54,423 nucleotides of DNA from Bifidobacteriaceae bacterium (GCA_031268215.1 JAIRXP010000119.1:1-54423); one strand, 5' to 3'; positions 15,629 through 24,373 are shown, counted from the stretch's first letter. The notes: generated by a model from the letters alone, not told the origin. Made by a program: numbers and translations.

Positions 15629-18600
15629 CTAAGCGTAAAAGAGCCGCTCAAAGACCTGGCGGGCGTGGCGCGCCACCCGAGCCCGGTCCTCAGTTAGCCG
15701 TGAACCAGTACCGCGTTCGTAACCGAGCAGGCGGGCCACGCCCCGCAACTGGCGCGGATCGGAAGGCACTACGTCGCCGGCGGTCCCAACCCGGCCGATC
15801 CAAAGCAAGTTGGCGTTCCGAATGGACATCGCCTGCATCCAGGATTCAATTAGCGCTGTCGCGTCCGCCCGCGTCATCAGGCCCTCGTCAGCCGCTGCCT
15901 CCAGCGCCTCAACAGTGCCGGTTACCCGAAGAGATGGGTAGTCCCCGGCGTGGTTCATCTGATAGAGCTGCGCCACCCACTGCACGTCGAGCAGGCCGCC
16001 CGGCCCCAATTTGACATGCCGCGAAGGCTCCACTCCTCGCGGCAGCCTCTCACCATCAATCCGTGCCTTCAGCAACCGGAGGTCTTTCAGTTCGGTTTCA
16101 TTCAGTCCCCCGGGCCGGTACCGGACCGGCCCGGCCAGTTCCATGAAGGCGCTGGCGACTTCAGCGAGCCCGGCGGCGGGCCGCGCCCGCAATAGGGCCT
16201 GGCGTTCCCAAGTCAGGGCCCAGCGTTCGTAGTATTCGCGGTAAGCCCCCACGGTGCGGGCCAGTGGTCCGGCTCGGCCCTCGGGTCTGAGGCCGGGGTC
16301 GATCTCAAGCGCCGGTTCTGGGCCAATCCCGCCCATCAGTGACCGCAGGCGGGCCGCCACCGCTTGTGCCTGAGCCTGGGCACCGGCCGCGTCCGCTCCG
16401 GGTCGCGGCCGGTGAACGAACAGTACGTCGGCATCGGACCCGATCGCCATCTCATGGCCGCCCAGTGAACCCATCGCGATGATCGCTAGGTCCGTCAATT
16501 GGACGCCATCCTGGCGGGCCACGGCGGTAGTAGCCAATCGCAGGGCCGCTTCTAGAGCCACGTCCGCGGTAGAAGAGACGGCGAAGCGGGCGGCGCCATC
16601 GTCCAATATACGCAGTGCCATACCAGTCGCCAACCGGGCCAACTCCCGTCGCCTAAGCCCCCGGACGGCCATCGCGGCGGATTCTGGGGAATCACTTCGG
16701 TCCACGATAGAGGCCAGCTCTTTGCGCAATTCATCCGGCTGGCGCGGCTTCAATGCCTGGTCTGAGTCGAGCCAGCGGGCGGATTCGGGCGACCGAGCCA
16801 AGGAATCCGCCACATAACGGGAGGCGGCCAAAGCATGCGACAAGCGTTCCGCGGCGCCCGCCGAATCGCGGAGCATCCGCAAGTACCAATGGGTTGATCC
16901 GAGCGATTCGGACAGCTTACGGAATGACAACAGGCCAGCGTCTGGGTCAGCGCCATCCGCGAACCACCCCAACATGACCGGCAGTAGCTGCCGCTGGATC
17001 GCACCTTGCCGGGAGACACCACTGGTCAGCGCGGCGATGTGGCGCATGGCGCCATCTGGATCGCGGTACCCCAGAGCGGCCAGGCGGGACCGGGCGGCGT
17101 CCGGGGCCAGAGCCGCTTCCCCGGCGGACAGCCGCGCCGTGGCGGGCAAGAGAGGCCGGTAGTACAACTCCTCATGCAATGAGCGGACTTCCCGACGGGT
17201 GGCCTGCCAGGTCTTCTCAAGCCCGGCCGCCTCAGCCGGCACTATCCGCGCCGCCCGGGCCAGGCGTCTGAGGTCCTTTGGCGCCACCGGCATCAGATGG
17301 GTCCGTTTCAGCCGGTAGAGCTGGGCGCGGTGCTCCAATGTCCGCAGCAATGCGTAGCATTCGGCCAGCCTGGCGGCGGCCGCACGGCCAACATAGCCGC
17401 CGTCGCGCAGGGCCGCCAACGCCGCCAGAGTGCTGGCGGCGCGCAGTGATTGATCGGCCCGGCCATGGACCAGCTGGAGCAATTGGACTGTGAATTCCAC
17501 ATCCCGCAATCCGCCGCGCCCCAGTTTGATCTGACGTTCGGCCTGGGCTGGTGGAACATGGCTTTCAACCCGGCGACGCATCGCTTGAGCGTCCTCGACA
17601 AAGTTCTCCGATTCAGCGGCGCTCCATACGAACCGTCGGGTCGTCTGGAAGTACTCGCCTCCCAGCGCGCCGTCCCCCGCCGCTGGACGGGCTTTCAGCA
17701 GGGCCTGGAACTCCCAGGTTTGCGCCCACTTGCTGTAATAGGCCAGATGCGACTCAAGGGTCCGCACCAGGGGACCGTTCTTGCCCTCCGGCCTCAAGTT
17801 CGGGTCGACCTGCCAGATAGCCGGTTCTGAGGTGGTGCCAAATGTGACCCATTGCAACCTAGTGGCCAGTTGGGCCGCGGTCGCCAGAGCCTGCGCCTCG
17901 CTGATCGAACCGCTGGCCGGAGCGGCCACATAGATCACGTCCACATCCGACACGTAATTCAGTTCCCGGCCGCCGGTCTTACCCATGGCGATCACCGCCA
18001 GGCGCGCCCGTTCGTGTCCTTCGGTTCCGGCCCGCGCCACCGCCAGCGCCGCCTCCAACACGCCGGTGGCCAAGTCTGCCAAGTCGCTGCTGACCAGCGG
18101 AAACAGCGCGGTTGGATCCGTCGAGGAGAGATCCTGGGCGGCGATTGACAACAACTCCCGGCGGTAGGCCAGGCGCAATGGCTCCGGCGCTGGGCCGGCC
18201 GCCACCGGGACCGGTGCGTCCGGGTCCGCACCGACGGCCTCAAGCAGCGTGGCCCGGAAAGCCCGCTGGCGGGGAGTCATCTGGGCACCGGTTGGCTCCC
18301 CTAAGTCACCTCGCGCCCCTAGGACCCCTGGCTCCGCTTGCTCCCCAAGGTCCCCCCACTGTGCTGGTGCCGGGACTGAACGGACGGCATCGGCGGTATT
18401 AGTGGTGTCCTCAACCGTGTGCGCAGAGCCCGCGGGTGGCATCGGCGTCCCCGCCTGGCCGAACACCGCTAAGTCTTGAGGATGGCAGACCAAGTGATCA
18501 CCCAGAGCGGCCGAACCCCCAACCACCGCCAGCAAACGATCCAGCCCAACACTGTCTGGCCACAATGCCCTCAGCCCATCCAGACCGCCTGGTGCGGACG

Positions 18601-18799
18601 TGATCCGGGCCAAAGTCAGCAAGGCCAAATCGGGGTCTGCCAGGACCGCTAGCTGGGCGGGATCCAGCTCCAGCCCAGCGCCAGACAACTCTCCGAGCAG
18701 GGTCTCGCCACGGCCCGCGTCCGCCAGACCCGCCCTGATCAATTCCCCGGCGGTCGAACGGACACGCCCCCCGGGGCCAGGTGGGCTCGCAGCGCTCAT
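15629..18799 (-). CDS. glnE: Bifunctional glutamine synthetase adenylyltransferase/deadenylase
   Basis: A 1056-residue regulator that adds AMP to glutamine synthetase when nitrogen is plentiful and removes it when scarce. The two nucleotidyltransferase domains are visible: the N-terminal one with GKTGGRELNYVSDVDVIYV and the C-terminal one with GSLGGHEMAIGSDADVLFV, each carrying the metal-binding D-x-D. Regulatory regions with KLGRGGLRDVEFTVQLLQL and KLGPGGLLDVQWVAQLYQ follow each. A Pro/Gly/Thr-rich insert near residues 115-180 makes it slightly long. The ATG at 18799 overlaps the glnA2 stop by one base (TGATG), so glnA2-glnE form one operon. It converges with the AI-2E gene. Confidence 0.97.
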   Translation of the reverse strand: MSAASPPGPGGRVRSTAGELIRAGLADAGRGETLLGELSGAGLELDPAQLAVLADPDLALLTLARITSAPGGLDGLRALWPDSVGLDRLLAVVGGSAALGDHLVCHPQDLAVFGQAGTPMPPAGSAHTVEDTTNTADAVRSVPAPAQWGDLGEQAEPGVLGARGDLGEPTGAQMTPRQRAFRATLLEAVGADPDAPVPVAAGPAPEPLRLAYRRELLSIAAQDLSSTDPTALFPLVSSDLADLATGVLEAALAVARAGTEGHERARLAVIAMGKTGGRELNYVSDVDVIYVAAPASGSISEAQALATAAQLATRLQWVTFGTTSEPAIWQVDPNLRPEGKNGPLVRTLESHLAYYSKWAQTWEFQALLKARPAAGDGALGGEYFQTTRRFVWSAAESENFVEDAQAMRRRVESHVPPAQAERQIKLGRGGLRDVEFTVQLLQLVHGRADQSLRAASTLAALAALRDGGYVGRAAAARLAECYALLRTLEHRAQLYRLKRTHLMPVAPKDLRRLARAARIVPAEAAGLEKTWQATRREVRSLHEELYYRPLLPATARLSAGEAALAPDAARSRLAALGYRDPDGAMRHIAALTSGVSRQGAIQRQLLPVMLGWFADGADPDAGLLSFRKLSESLGSTHWYLRMLRDSAGAAERLSHALAASRYVADSLARSPESARWLDSDQALKPRQPDELRKELASIVDRSDSPESAAMAVRGLRRRELARLATGMALRILDDGAARFAVSSTADVALEAALRLATTAVARQDGVQLTDLAIIAMGSLGGHEMAIGSDADVLFVHRPRPGADAAGAQAQAQAVAARLRSLMGGIGPEPALEIDPGLRPEGRAGPLARTVGAYREYYERWALTWERQALLRARPAAGLAEVASAFMELAGPVRYRPGGLNETELKDLRLLKARIDGERLPRGVEPSRHVKLGPGGLLDVQWVAQLYQMNHAGDYPSLRVTGTVEALEAAADEGLMTRADATALIESWMQAMSIRNANLLWIGRVGTAGDVVPSDPRQLRGVARLLGYERGTGSRLTEDRARVARHARQVFERLFYA

Positions 18800-20139
18800 C
18801 ACAGGATGGGCAGGAAACGTTCTAGCTCATAGGCCGTGACCTGAGCCCGGTATTCGTTCCACTCCTGGCGCTTATTGCGCAGAACAAACTCGAAGACATG
18901 TTCGCCCAAAGTCTCCGCAGCTAAGTCCGACTTAGACATGATGATGGCTGCTTCGTCGAGCGAATGGGGCAAGGGCTGGATCCCCAGGGCCCGGCGCTCC
19001 GAATCGGTCAGGGCCCACACGTCATCCTCCGCCTCGGCCGGCAACGGCAGATCATCCTCGATTCCCTTCAACCCTGCCGCCAGAATCACGGCGAAGGCCA
19101 AGTATGGGTTGACGGCCGAATCCATTCCCCGGAACTCAACCCGCGCCGTCTGCGGCTTACCGGGCTTGTACATGGGCACCCGCAACAGCGCGGACCGGTT
19201 GTTGTGCCCCCAACAGACGTAGTTTGGCGCTTCAGCGCCGCCCCACAGGCGCTTGTAGGAGTTCACAAACTGGTTCGTGATCAGGCAAATCTCACGTGAA
19301 TAGTGGAGAACACCGGCCATGAAGGCGCGAGCCGTCTTGGACAGTTCATACTCCGCACTGGCGTCAAAGAAGGCGTTGCGGTCCCCCTCGAACAGCGAAA
19401 AATGCGTATGCATCCCAGAACCCGGGTAGTGCGCCATGGGCTTCGGCATGAAGGAGGCGAAATTGTCTTGGGCCAGCGCCGCCTCTTTGACCACCGTGCG
19501 GAAGGTCATGATGTTGTCCGCCATGGTCAAGGCGTCCGCGTAACGCAGGTCGATCTCGTTCTGGCCGGGACCTGCCTCGTGATGCGAGAACTCGACCGAG
19601 ATGCCCATCGACTCCAGCATCTCAATAGCGATGCGCCGGAAGTCATTGGTGCTACCGCGGGCCGTGTGATCAAAGTAGCCGCCCAAGTCCAGCGGTACCA
19701 GCGGATTGGTAGAACGCCCGGTGCCGGACTTGAACAAGTAAAACTCGATCTCCGGATGGGTGTAGAAGCTGAACCCCATGTCCGCAGCCCGCTTGAGCGC
19801 CCTCTTCAGGACGTAGCGCGGGTCCGCCAGTGAAGGGTCGCCTTCAGGCGTCAAAATGTCGCAGAACATCCTGGCGGTGCCGTACCGCTCACCTTGCCAG
19901 GGCAGGAGCTGGAAGGTGGTCGGATCTGGCATGGCGACCATGTCCGCCTCGTAAACGCGGGTGAATCCTTCGATCGCGGAGCCGTCAAAGCCAATTCCCT
20001 CCGCGAAGGCCCCCTCCAACTCGGCTGGCGCGATCGCCACGGACTTGAGGATCCCCAGAACATCCGTGAACCACAGCCTAATGAAGTGGATGTCCCGTTC
20101 CTCCATTGCTCTGAGGACGTATTCCTGTTGCCGGTCCAT
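18799..20139 (-). CDS. glnA2: Glutamine synthetase type I, second paralogue (GlnA2-like)
   Basis: A 446-residue glutamine synthetase of the alpha-type without the adenylylation Tyr: the region after GIEDDLPLPAEAEDDVW has no NLY-type site. Catalytic motifs are intact: GFDGSAIEGF, YTHPEIEFYLF, HHEAGPGQNEIDLRY, KPMAHYPGSGMHTHFS and NNRSALLRVPMY. An AAGGAAC site precedes the ATG. It heads the operon with glnE. In other actinobacteria this paralogue is less active in ammonia assimilation, and some relatives act on polyamines, so its exact substrate is open. It is divergent from the NAD-synthetase relic. Confidence 0.95.
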   Translation of the reverse strand: MDRQQEYVLRAMEERDIHFIRLWFTDVLGILKSVAIAPAELEGAFAEGIGFDGSAIEGFTRVYEADMVAMPDPTTFQLLPWQGERYGTARMFCDILTPEGDPSLADPRYVLKRALKRAADMGFSFYTHPEIEFYLFKSGTGRSTNPLVPLDLGGYFDHTARGSTNDFRRIAIEMLESMGISVEFSHHEAGPGQNEIDLRYADALTMADNIMTFRTVVKEAALAQDNFASFMPKPMAHYPGSGMHTHFSLFEGDRNAFFDASAEYELSKTARAFMAGVLHYSREICLITNQFVNSYKRLWGGAEAPNYVCWGHNNRSALLRVPMYKPGKPQTARVEFRGMDSAVNPYLAFAVILAAGLKGIEDDLPLPAEAEDDVWALTDSERRALGIQPLPHSLDEAAIIMSKSDLAAETLGEHVFEFVLRNKRQEWNEYRAQVTAYELERFLPIL

Positions 20140-20170
20140 TCAGGTTCCTTCTTCGCTAGGCGACACTAGT

Positions 20171-20194
20171 CACGGCTAGATTGCCATAGCCGTG
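20171..20194. promoter_or_regulatory. Inverted repeat between glnA2 and the nadE relic
   Basis: CACGGCTA (20171-20178) and TAGCCGTG (20187-20194) are a perfect 8-bp inverted repeat with an 8-base gap, 32 bp upstream of glnA2. It could be an operator or a 5' hairpin of the glnA2 transcript. It does not match a GlnR box that I can recognise. Confidence 0.45.
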
Positions 20195-20218
20195 TGTCAA
20201 GGACGTTACCTGAAAAGG

Positions 20219-20224
20219 TAGCCT
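20219..20224 (+). promoter_or_regulatory. -10 box of the nadE relic
   Basis: TAGCCT ends 6 nt before the GTG at 20231, so the relic still has a leaderless-type promoter. A 5-bp inverted repeat (TACCT/AGGTA) overlaps it. Confidence 0.5.
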
Positions 20225-20230
20225 GAATGG

Positions 20231-20836
20231 GTGACCGCCACCGTTGCCTTCGTCAAGACTCAGCCTGGACCGGGCGAAGTCGCCGCCAATGCCGCTGAGG
20301 TCATGCTTCACGTTCAGCGGGCCAGCCAACTGGGGGCGACTGTGACCGTGTTTCCTGAGCTGATGCTGACGGGTCTGCCGCCCGCCTCGCCAGGTGCCGG
20401 TGACTCCTTGCGCCGCCAAGCCAATCAGGCTGTGTCGCTGCTGGCCAGGACCCTGGACCAAGAGGGCTTGGGCGGCCGCCACGTTGTGGTTGGGACAACC
20501 ACGACGGGCCCGTATGATCAGCCAGTCGGCGCCGCTGTGGTGCTGCACAAAGGCAAGACCGCGCTCACCGTCACTAGCCAGACCGCCTCGCCCGATGCCG
20601 TCTTCGCGGCTCACGGCCACCACTTCGGCATCGCATTGGATAGTGCGGGCAGTTGGCCACCCGCGGACACCGCCGCGCCGGACGGGACGGACGCGCCGGA
20701 TGGAGGCCCGGCGCTGGCGGATGCCATCTTGGTGCTGGCAGATGGGTTCGCCTATGCCGCCAGTCGAGGCGGCGCGCGGATCAGCCCAGCTCCAGCCGGC
20801 CATGAAGGCATCACCCTGTGGACCATTGGGGCGTAG
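20231..20836 (+). pseudogene. nadE: Relic of glutamine-dependent NAD+ synthetase (N-terminal amidase part only)
   Basis: A 201-residue open frame that matches only the start of the nitrilase-type glutaminase domain of NadE: MTATVAFVKTQPGPGEVAAN and GATVTVFPELMLTGLPP with the first catalytic Glu (Glu43). Beyond this it decays. The segment that should carry the catalytic Lys reads TSQTASPDAVF, and the cysteine segment (normally LTICEDLW) reads GIALDSAGSW with no Cys. A Pro/Asp/Ala-rich stretch follows, and the whole ATP-pyrophosphatase domain (about 350 residues with SGGxDS) is missing before panB. A nadE next to panB is common in related actinobacteria as I recall. It may be a decayed gene or a repurposed, catalytically dead small protein; the frame is intact and base composition is ordinary. 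Confidence 0.7.
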
Positions 20837-20918
20837 CCTCGGCTGACGCTGCGGACCGCCAGGGTGGTCACGGCCACCAAAGATCACGAATTAGAGTTGC
20901 TGACGAAAGGCGAAGACG

Positions 20919-21734
20919 ATGACACAACTCCAAGACATCAAGAAGGTCAGGATCCAACATTTGGCCCAGGCCAAGGCGGCCGGTCAGAAGACCACCATGC
21001 TGACCGCCTATGACACCCCGACCGCGGCGATCTTCGACGCCACCGGGATCGACATGCTCTTGGTGGGTGATTCGATGGGCAACGCCGTCCTCGGTTATGA
21101 CTCCACCTTGCCGGTCACCCTTGACGATTCCCTCCGGGCGACTCGGGCCGTCGCGGCCGGCTCCAGCCGGTCCCTGGTGGTCTCCGATCTGCCCTTTGGG
21201 ACCTACGAGGCCTCTCCGGAAAAGTGTTTCGACTCGGCTGTGGCCTTGATGAAGGCCGGTGCGGAGGCCGTCAAGTTTGAGGGCGGCGCGCGGGTCGCGC
21301 CGCAGATCCACCTGCTTAGCCAGTCCGGCATTCCGGTCATGGCGCACCTCGGTTTCACTCCTCAATCGGTCAATACCTTGGGTGGCAATCGCGTCCAGGG
21401 ACGGGATGACGCCTCCGCCAAACGCCTGGCGGAAGATGCTCTGGCGGTCCAGGACGCGGGCGCCTTCGCCGTGGTTCTGGAGCTAATGCCAGCCACCTTG
21501 GCCGCGGACCTGACCGCACGGCTGGACATCCCGACAATCGGGATTGGCGCTGGGCCTGGGACCGATGGTCAGGTGCTGGTTTGGACCGACATGGCCGGCA
21601 TGGGCGATTGGCAGCCAAGCTTCGCCCAGCGGTTTGGTGAGGTTGGCGCCGCGCTGCGTGTCGCCGCCCAGGCCTACGGCAGCGCCGTTCGCGACGGCCG
21701 CTACCCCAGCGAGGAGCAGTCCTTCACCAGCTAG
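20919..21734 (+). CDS. panB: 3-methyl-2-oxobutanoate hydroxymethyltransferase
   Basis: A 271-residue (beta/alpha)8 enzyme of pantothenate synthesis; it adds a hydroxymethyl group from methylene-tetrahydrofolate to 2-oxoisovalerate to give ketopantoate. Motifs are MLTAYDTPTAAIFD, MLLVGDSMGNAVLGYDST with the metal-binding Asp, VVSDLPFGTYE, AVKFEGG and the catalytic Glu region VVLELMPATLA, then TIGIGAGPGTDGQVLVWTD. The ATG follows a GAAAGGCGAAG stretch. It lies 82 bp after the nadE relic and probably shares its transcript. A dispersed palindromic repeat begins five bases after the stop codon. Confidence 0.97.
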   Translation: MTQLQDIKKVRIQHLAQAKAAGQKTTMLTAYDTPTAAIFDATGIDMLLVGDSMGNAVLGYDSTLPVTLDDSLRATRAVAAGSSRSLVVSDLPFGTYEASPEKCFDSAVALMKAGAEAVKFEGGARVAPQIHLLSQSGIPVMAHLGFTPQSVNTLGGNRVQGRDDASAKRLAEDALAVQDAGAFAVVLELMPATLAADLTARLDIPTIGIGAGPGTDGQVLVWTDMAGMGDWQPSFAQRFGEVGAALRVAAQAYGSAVRDGRYPSEEQSFTS

Positions 21735-21738
21735 CCAG

Positions 21739-21848
21739 CTAGGTAGCTGAAACCCGTGCAGATGAGCCGAGTTCCGCCCACCCTGGGGTGGTTCCGGGGT
21801 CCCCGCAAAATATCTGACTGTAGGGAGGAGGTTTTGCGGGGCCGTCTA
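21739..21848 (-). repeat. Dispersed palindromic repeat, family A, copy 1
   Basis: About 110 bp that is the reverse complement, with small changes and one short gap, of 34676-34775. Both copies share the pieces CTGAAACCCGTGCAGATGAG and the flank of the hairpin. The core is a perfect 10-bp stem, CCCCGCAAAA (21801-21810) with TTTTGCGGGG (21832-21841), and a 21-base loop. It sits directly after the panB stop codon. It may act as a terminator; its recurrence suggests a small non-autonomous mobile element. Confidence 0.85.
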
Positions 21849-21857
21849 GTCGGCCGC

Positions 21858-21926
21858 CACCAGGGTGCCGAATTGACGCGAACTTGGACCGCCGCACAGT
21901 TCGCGTCAGTTTGACCCCCTGGTGCC
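21858..21926. repeat. Palindromic repeat, family B, copy 1
   Basis: A 64-bp unit (21863-21926) repeated perfectly at 21999-22062. It holds an 11-bp inverted repeat TGACGCGAACT (21874-21884) and AGTTCGCGTCA (21898-21908). In this copy the palindrome extends outward to CACCAGGG (21858-21865) and CCCTGGTG (21917-21924). Confidence 0.9.
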
Positions 21927-21998
21927 CGATGCCGTCCGGCGGGTTCTGCGCGTTATCGCAGGTCAGCGGGTTGGGCCGGTTGGGCGCCCTCTTGGACG

Positions 21999-22062
21999 GG
22001 GTGCCGAATTGACGCGAACTTGGACCGCCGCACAGTTCGCGTCAGTTTGACCCCCTGGTGCC
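21999..22062. repeat. Palindromic repeat, family B, copy 2
   Basis: Identical over 64 bp to 21863-21926, with a 136-bp period. The same 11-bp inverted repeat is present. The left outer arm seen in copy 1 is missing here. No coding capacity is visible in the stretch from panB to the Fic gene (21735-22127). Confidence 0.9.
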
Positions 22063-22114
22063 ACGAGTAGTCAGCACGGGAAGGCTCTTGCCGCGAATTC
22101 CAGGCGATGGACAC

Positions 22115-22120
22115 TAGCCT
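22115..22120 (+). promoter_or_regulatory. -10 box of the Fic-like gene
   Basis: TAGCCT ends 7 nt before the ATG at 22128, which is why this start is preferred over the ATG at 22107. Confidence 0.5.
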
Positions 22121-22127
22121 TGAAGAC

Positions 22128-23210
22128 ATGTTCGATCCGTTCTATTCGCTGACCCCTAAGCTTCTGGCGGCCGTCAGCCTGATTGAGCGCGCCCGCGGCC
22201 GCATAGATGCGGCCCGCCTCAGCCCGGAACAGGCCGCTGGGCTGCGCGAACAAAGTGAGACTGACATGGCTGTCGCCTCGGCTGGGCTGTCCGACACGTC
22301 GTTGACCCGGCACCAGATTGAAGCCATCCTGAACGGCCGCGAGGTCGACGCCGCCCAGCGGTCCATTACCGAGGTCGACAACGCCCGCGATGGCATGCGC
22401 TGGGGCCTTTCCCGGGAGCAGGATCCCTCGCCGCTCACCCTGGATGACATTCTGGAGATGCACCGGATCTTCGCTAAGAATCTGATCCCAGACGTGCATT
22501 TGGGCGCCTTCAGGCCTGGCCCCGCTCTGATTGGCGATCAATTCGCCGGTTCTGATTGGGGTCGTTACAAAGCTCCCCCGGCCAGCTTGATTGAGGCGCG
22601 GATGGAAGCGTTGCTGCGCTGGGTCGCGACGGCCGGAACCGATCCACACCCAGTGATCGCCGCCGGAATAGCCCACCAGGAGATCGCATCAATCCGCCCC
22701 TACAATGCCGCCACCGGACAGATCGCGCGCCTGACGGCCCGGATCATCCTGGGGCAGCACGGCTACTCTTTCCAGGACGGGCTGGCCCTGGGCCTGTTTT
22801 ACCTCGAAAACCGCTCCGCCTACTACACGGCCTTGGACAACGGCGCCAGCTATCTGGAACGGGCCCATAATTCCCGCAACGCCTGGTTGACTTTTTACCT
22901 GCGCGGGCTGCAAAACGAGGTTGATCGCCTGACCGCCCTCTTCGCTTCCTATGAGGTCACCGATGATCCCGCAGTCCAGGCCATCCCGTCGCTTCGCCGC
23001 GATGAGGCTGCCTTGCTGGCCTTCGCGGATCACTATGGCTCATTCTCTCGCCACGACGCCGAATCGATCCTCTCCCCTACCCCCAAGCGGCTAGTAGCCC
23101 GTCGCCTAGAGGCCATGGTCAAAGCCGGCCACCTCATCAAGGATGAAACGGACGAACCAGTCCGCTACCAGCCAGCCAACCCGCCCACAGACTCAACTGG
23201 CTCCCCTTAG
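22128..23210 (+). CDS. Fic-domain protein with degenerate active site (pseudo-Fic)
   Basis: A 360-residue protein with the architecture of Fic AMP-transferases that carry an N-terminal inhibitory helix and a C-terminal winged-helix. The Fic core is recognisable ([19 protein letters not shown], then [19 protein letters not shown]). The catalytic motif, normally HPFxDGNGRxxR, reads [12 protein letters not shown]: His is replaced by Arg, and the D, G, N and R positions by A, A, T and Q. The inhibitory motif, normally S-x-x-x-E-G, reads SAGLSD, so the inhibitory Glu is lost too. The loss of both together suggests a settled non-enzymatic role, such as binding, rather than recent decay. The last 60 residues look like a winged-helix DNA- or protein-binding part. 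It is 10 bp upstream of map. Codons were checked at 22692-22730. Confidence 0.82.
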   Translation: MFDPFYSLTPKLLAAVSLIERARGRIDAARLSPEQAAGLREQSETDMAVASAGLSDTSLTRHQIEAILNGREVDAAQRSITEVDNARDGMRWGLSREQDPSPLTLDDILEMHRIFAKNLIPDVHLGAFRPGPALIGDQFAGSDWGRYKAPPASLIEARMEALLRWVATAGTDPHPVIAAGIAHQEIASIRPYNAATGQIARLTARIILGQHGYSFQDGLALGLFYLENRSAYYTALDNGASYLERAHNSRNAWLTFYLRGLQNEVDRLTALFASYEVTDDPAVQAIPSLRRDEAALLAFADHYGSFSRHDAESILSPTPKRLVARRLEAMVKAGHLIKDETDEPVRYQPANPPTDSTGSP

Positions 23211-23220
23211 GATTGACGGC

Positions 23221-24081
23221 GTGCCAGTTACCAAGGGGCAAGTCTCTCCGAGCCGGGCCGTGCCCAGGTCCATAACCCGTCCGGAGTATGTCGGCAAAAG
23301 ACGACCCGATTCGGAACCCTGGCCGGGTTCGGAGGTCAAGACGCCCCAAGTGATCGAACAGATCCGGCTGGCCAGTCGGATCGCGGCGGATGCCTTGGCG
23401 GAAGTCGGAAGGCACGTCGAGCCGGGGGTGACAACTGACTACTTGGACGGGATTGGGCATCAGTACCTGATTGACCATGGCGCCTACCCCTCGACCTTGG
23501 GCTACCGGGGGTACCCTAAGTCGCTCTGCGTCTCCATCAATGAGGTCATCTGCCATGGCATCCCGGATTCGACCGTGATCAAGGACGGAGACATTGTTAA
23601 CGTCGATATCACGGCGTTCAAAGATGGAGTGCATGGTGACACCAACGCCACCTTTCTGGCCGGCGCGGTTGGCGAGGAATCGCGGCTACTGGTCGAACGG
23701 ACCAAGCAGGCCATGATGCGCGGTATAAAGGCGGTCCAGGTGGGCCGGGAGGTCAACGTGATTGGTCGAGTGATCGAGTCATACGCCCGGCGGTTTGGCT
23801 ACGGTGTCATCCGCGACTACACCGGCCACGGCATTGGCGAGTCGTTTCATTCGGGCTTGGTGATCCCACACTATGACGCCGCGCCACGTTTCGATGACGT
23901 TATTGAAGCCGGTATGGTGTTCACCGTCGAACCGATGCTGGCCCTTGGCACGCACGACTGGCGACTGTGGGAGGACGGCTGGACGGTGGTGACGGCGGAC
24001 CTCAAGCGTTCGGCGCAGTTCGAGCACACCATCTTGGTGACGCCTCACGGCGCAGAGATCTTAACCCTGCCCAGCATTTGA
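23221..24081 (+). CDS. map: Type I methionine aminopeptidase
   Basis: A 286-residue two-metal enzyme that removes the initiator Met from new proteins. The metal ligands are in [19 protein letters not shown] (two Asp), GHGIGESFH (His), FTVEPM (Glu) and QFEHTILV (Glu). The N-terminal 40-residue extension ends with ITRPEYVGK and [10 protein letters not shown], the usual actinobacterial opening. The GTG at 23221, ten bases after the Fic stop, is preferred; the frame is open to 23143 but would overlap the Fic gene with unrelated residues. The close spacing implies co-transcription with the Fic-like gene. Confidence 0.95.
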   Translation: MPVTKGQVSPSRAVPRSITRPEYVGKRRPDSEPWPGSEVKTPQVIEQIRLASRIAADALAEVGRHVEPGVTTDYLDGIGHQYLIDHGAYPSTLGYRGYPKSLCVSINEVICHGIPDSTVIKDGDIVNVDITAFKDGVHGDTNATFLAGAVGEESRLLVERTKQAMMRGIKAVQVGREVNVIGRVIESYARRFGYGVIRDYTGHGIGESFHSGLVIPHYDAAPRFDDVIEAGMVFTVEPMLALGTHDWRLWEDGWTVVTADLKRSAQFEHTILVTPHGAEILTLPSI

Positions 24082-24134
24082 ACCCAACAACCCGGCCAGG
24101 TGCGCGTGCGCCGGCCGCGGCGCATGGTGGGTTG

Positions 24135-24281
24135 ATGAAGAAGGACCAAGGAACCGGTGTTTGGTTGGGGCACCTGGCCGGCATCGGACTGGGCGCAGTC
24201 GCCTTAATCGTGGTGACTCAAATGATTGGTGGGATGGTTGGGGGCATGCTACTGGGCGCCATGTCCGGATTGATGCCCTAA
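24135..24281 (+). CDS. Small membrane protein (48 residues)
   Basis: The ATG at 24135 opens a 48-residue frame: a charged start MKKDQGTGVW and one or two Gly-rich hydrophobic stretches (about residues 12-27 and 29-46). A weak purine stretch (GGTGGG) precedes it. The Gly-spaced pattern GGMVGGMLLGAMSG would suit tight helix packing. It is not in a family I recognise. It lies 53 bp after map and could share its transcript. It is short enough that chance cannot be excluded. Confidence 0.5.
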   Translation: MKKDQGTGVWLGHLAGIGLGAVALIVVTQMIGGMVGGMLLGAMSGLMP

Positions 24282-24360
24282 GGCGAAGCTGGGCGCGGAG
24301 TTGAGCGGAGCTTGACGGCGCTTCGGCGGGCCTCGGGGGCGGAACGCGCCGCCGGTGCGA

Positions 24361-24366
24361 TAGCAT
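24361..24366 (+). promoter_or_regulatory. -10 box of the nitroreductase gene
   Basis: TAGCAT ends 7 nt before the ATG at 24374; no Shine-Dalgarno site is seen. Confidence 0.55.
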
Positions 24367-24373
24367 CGCCGTC

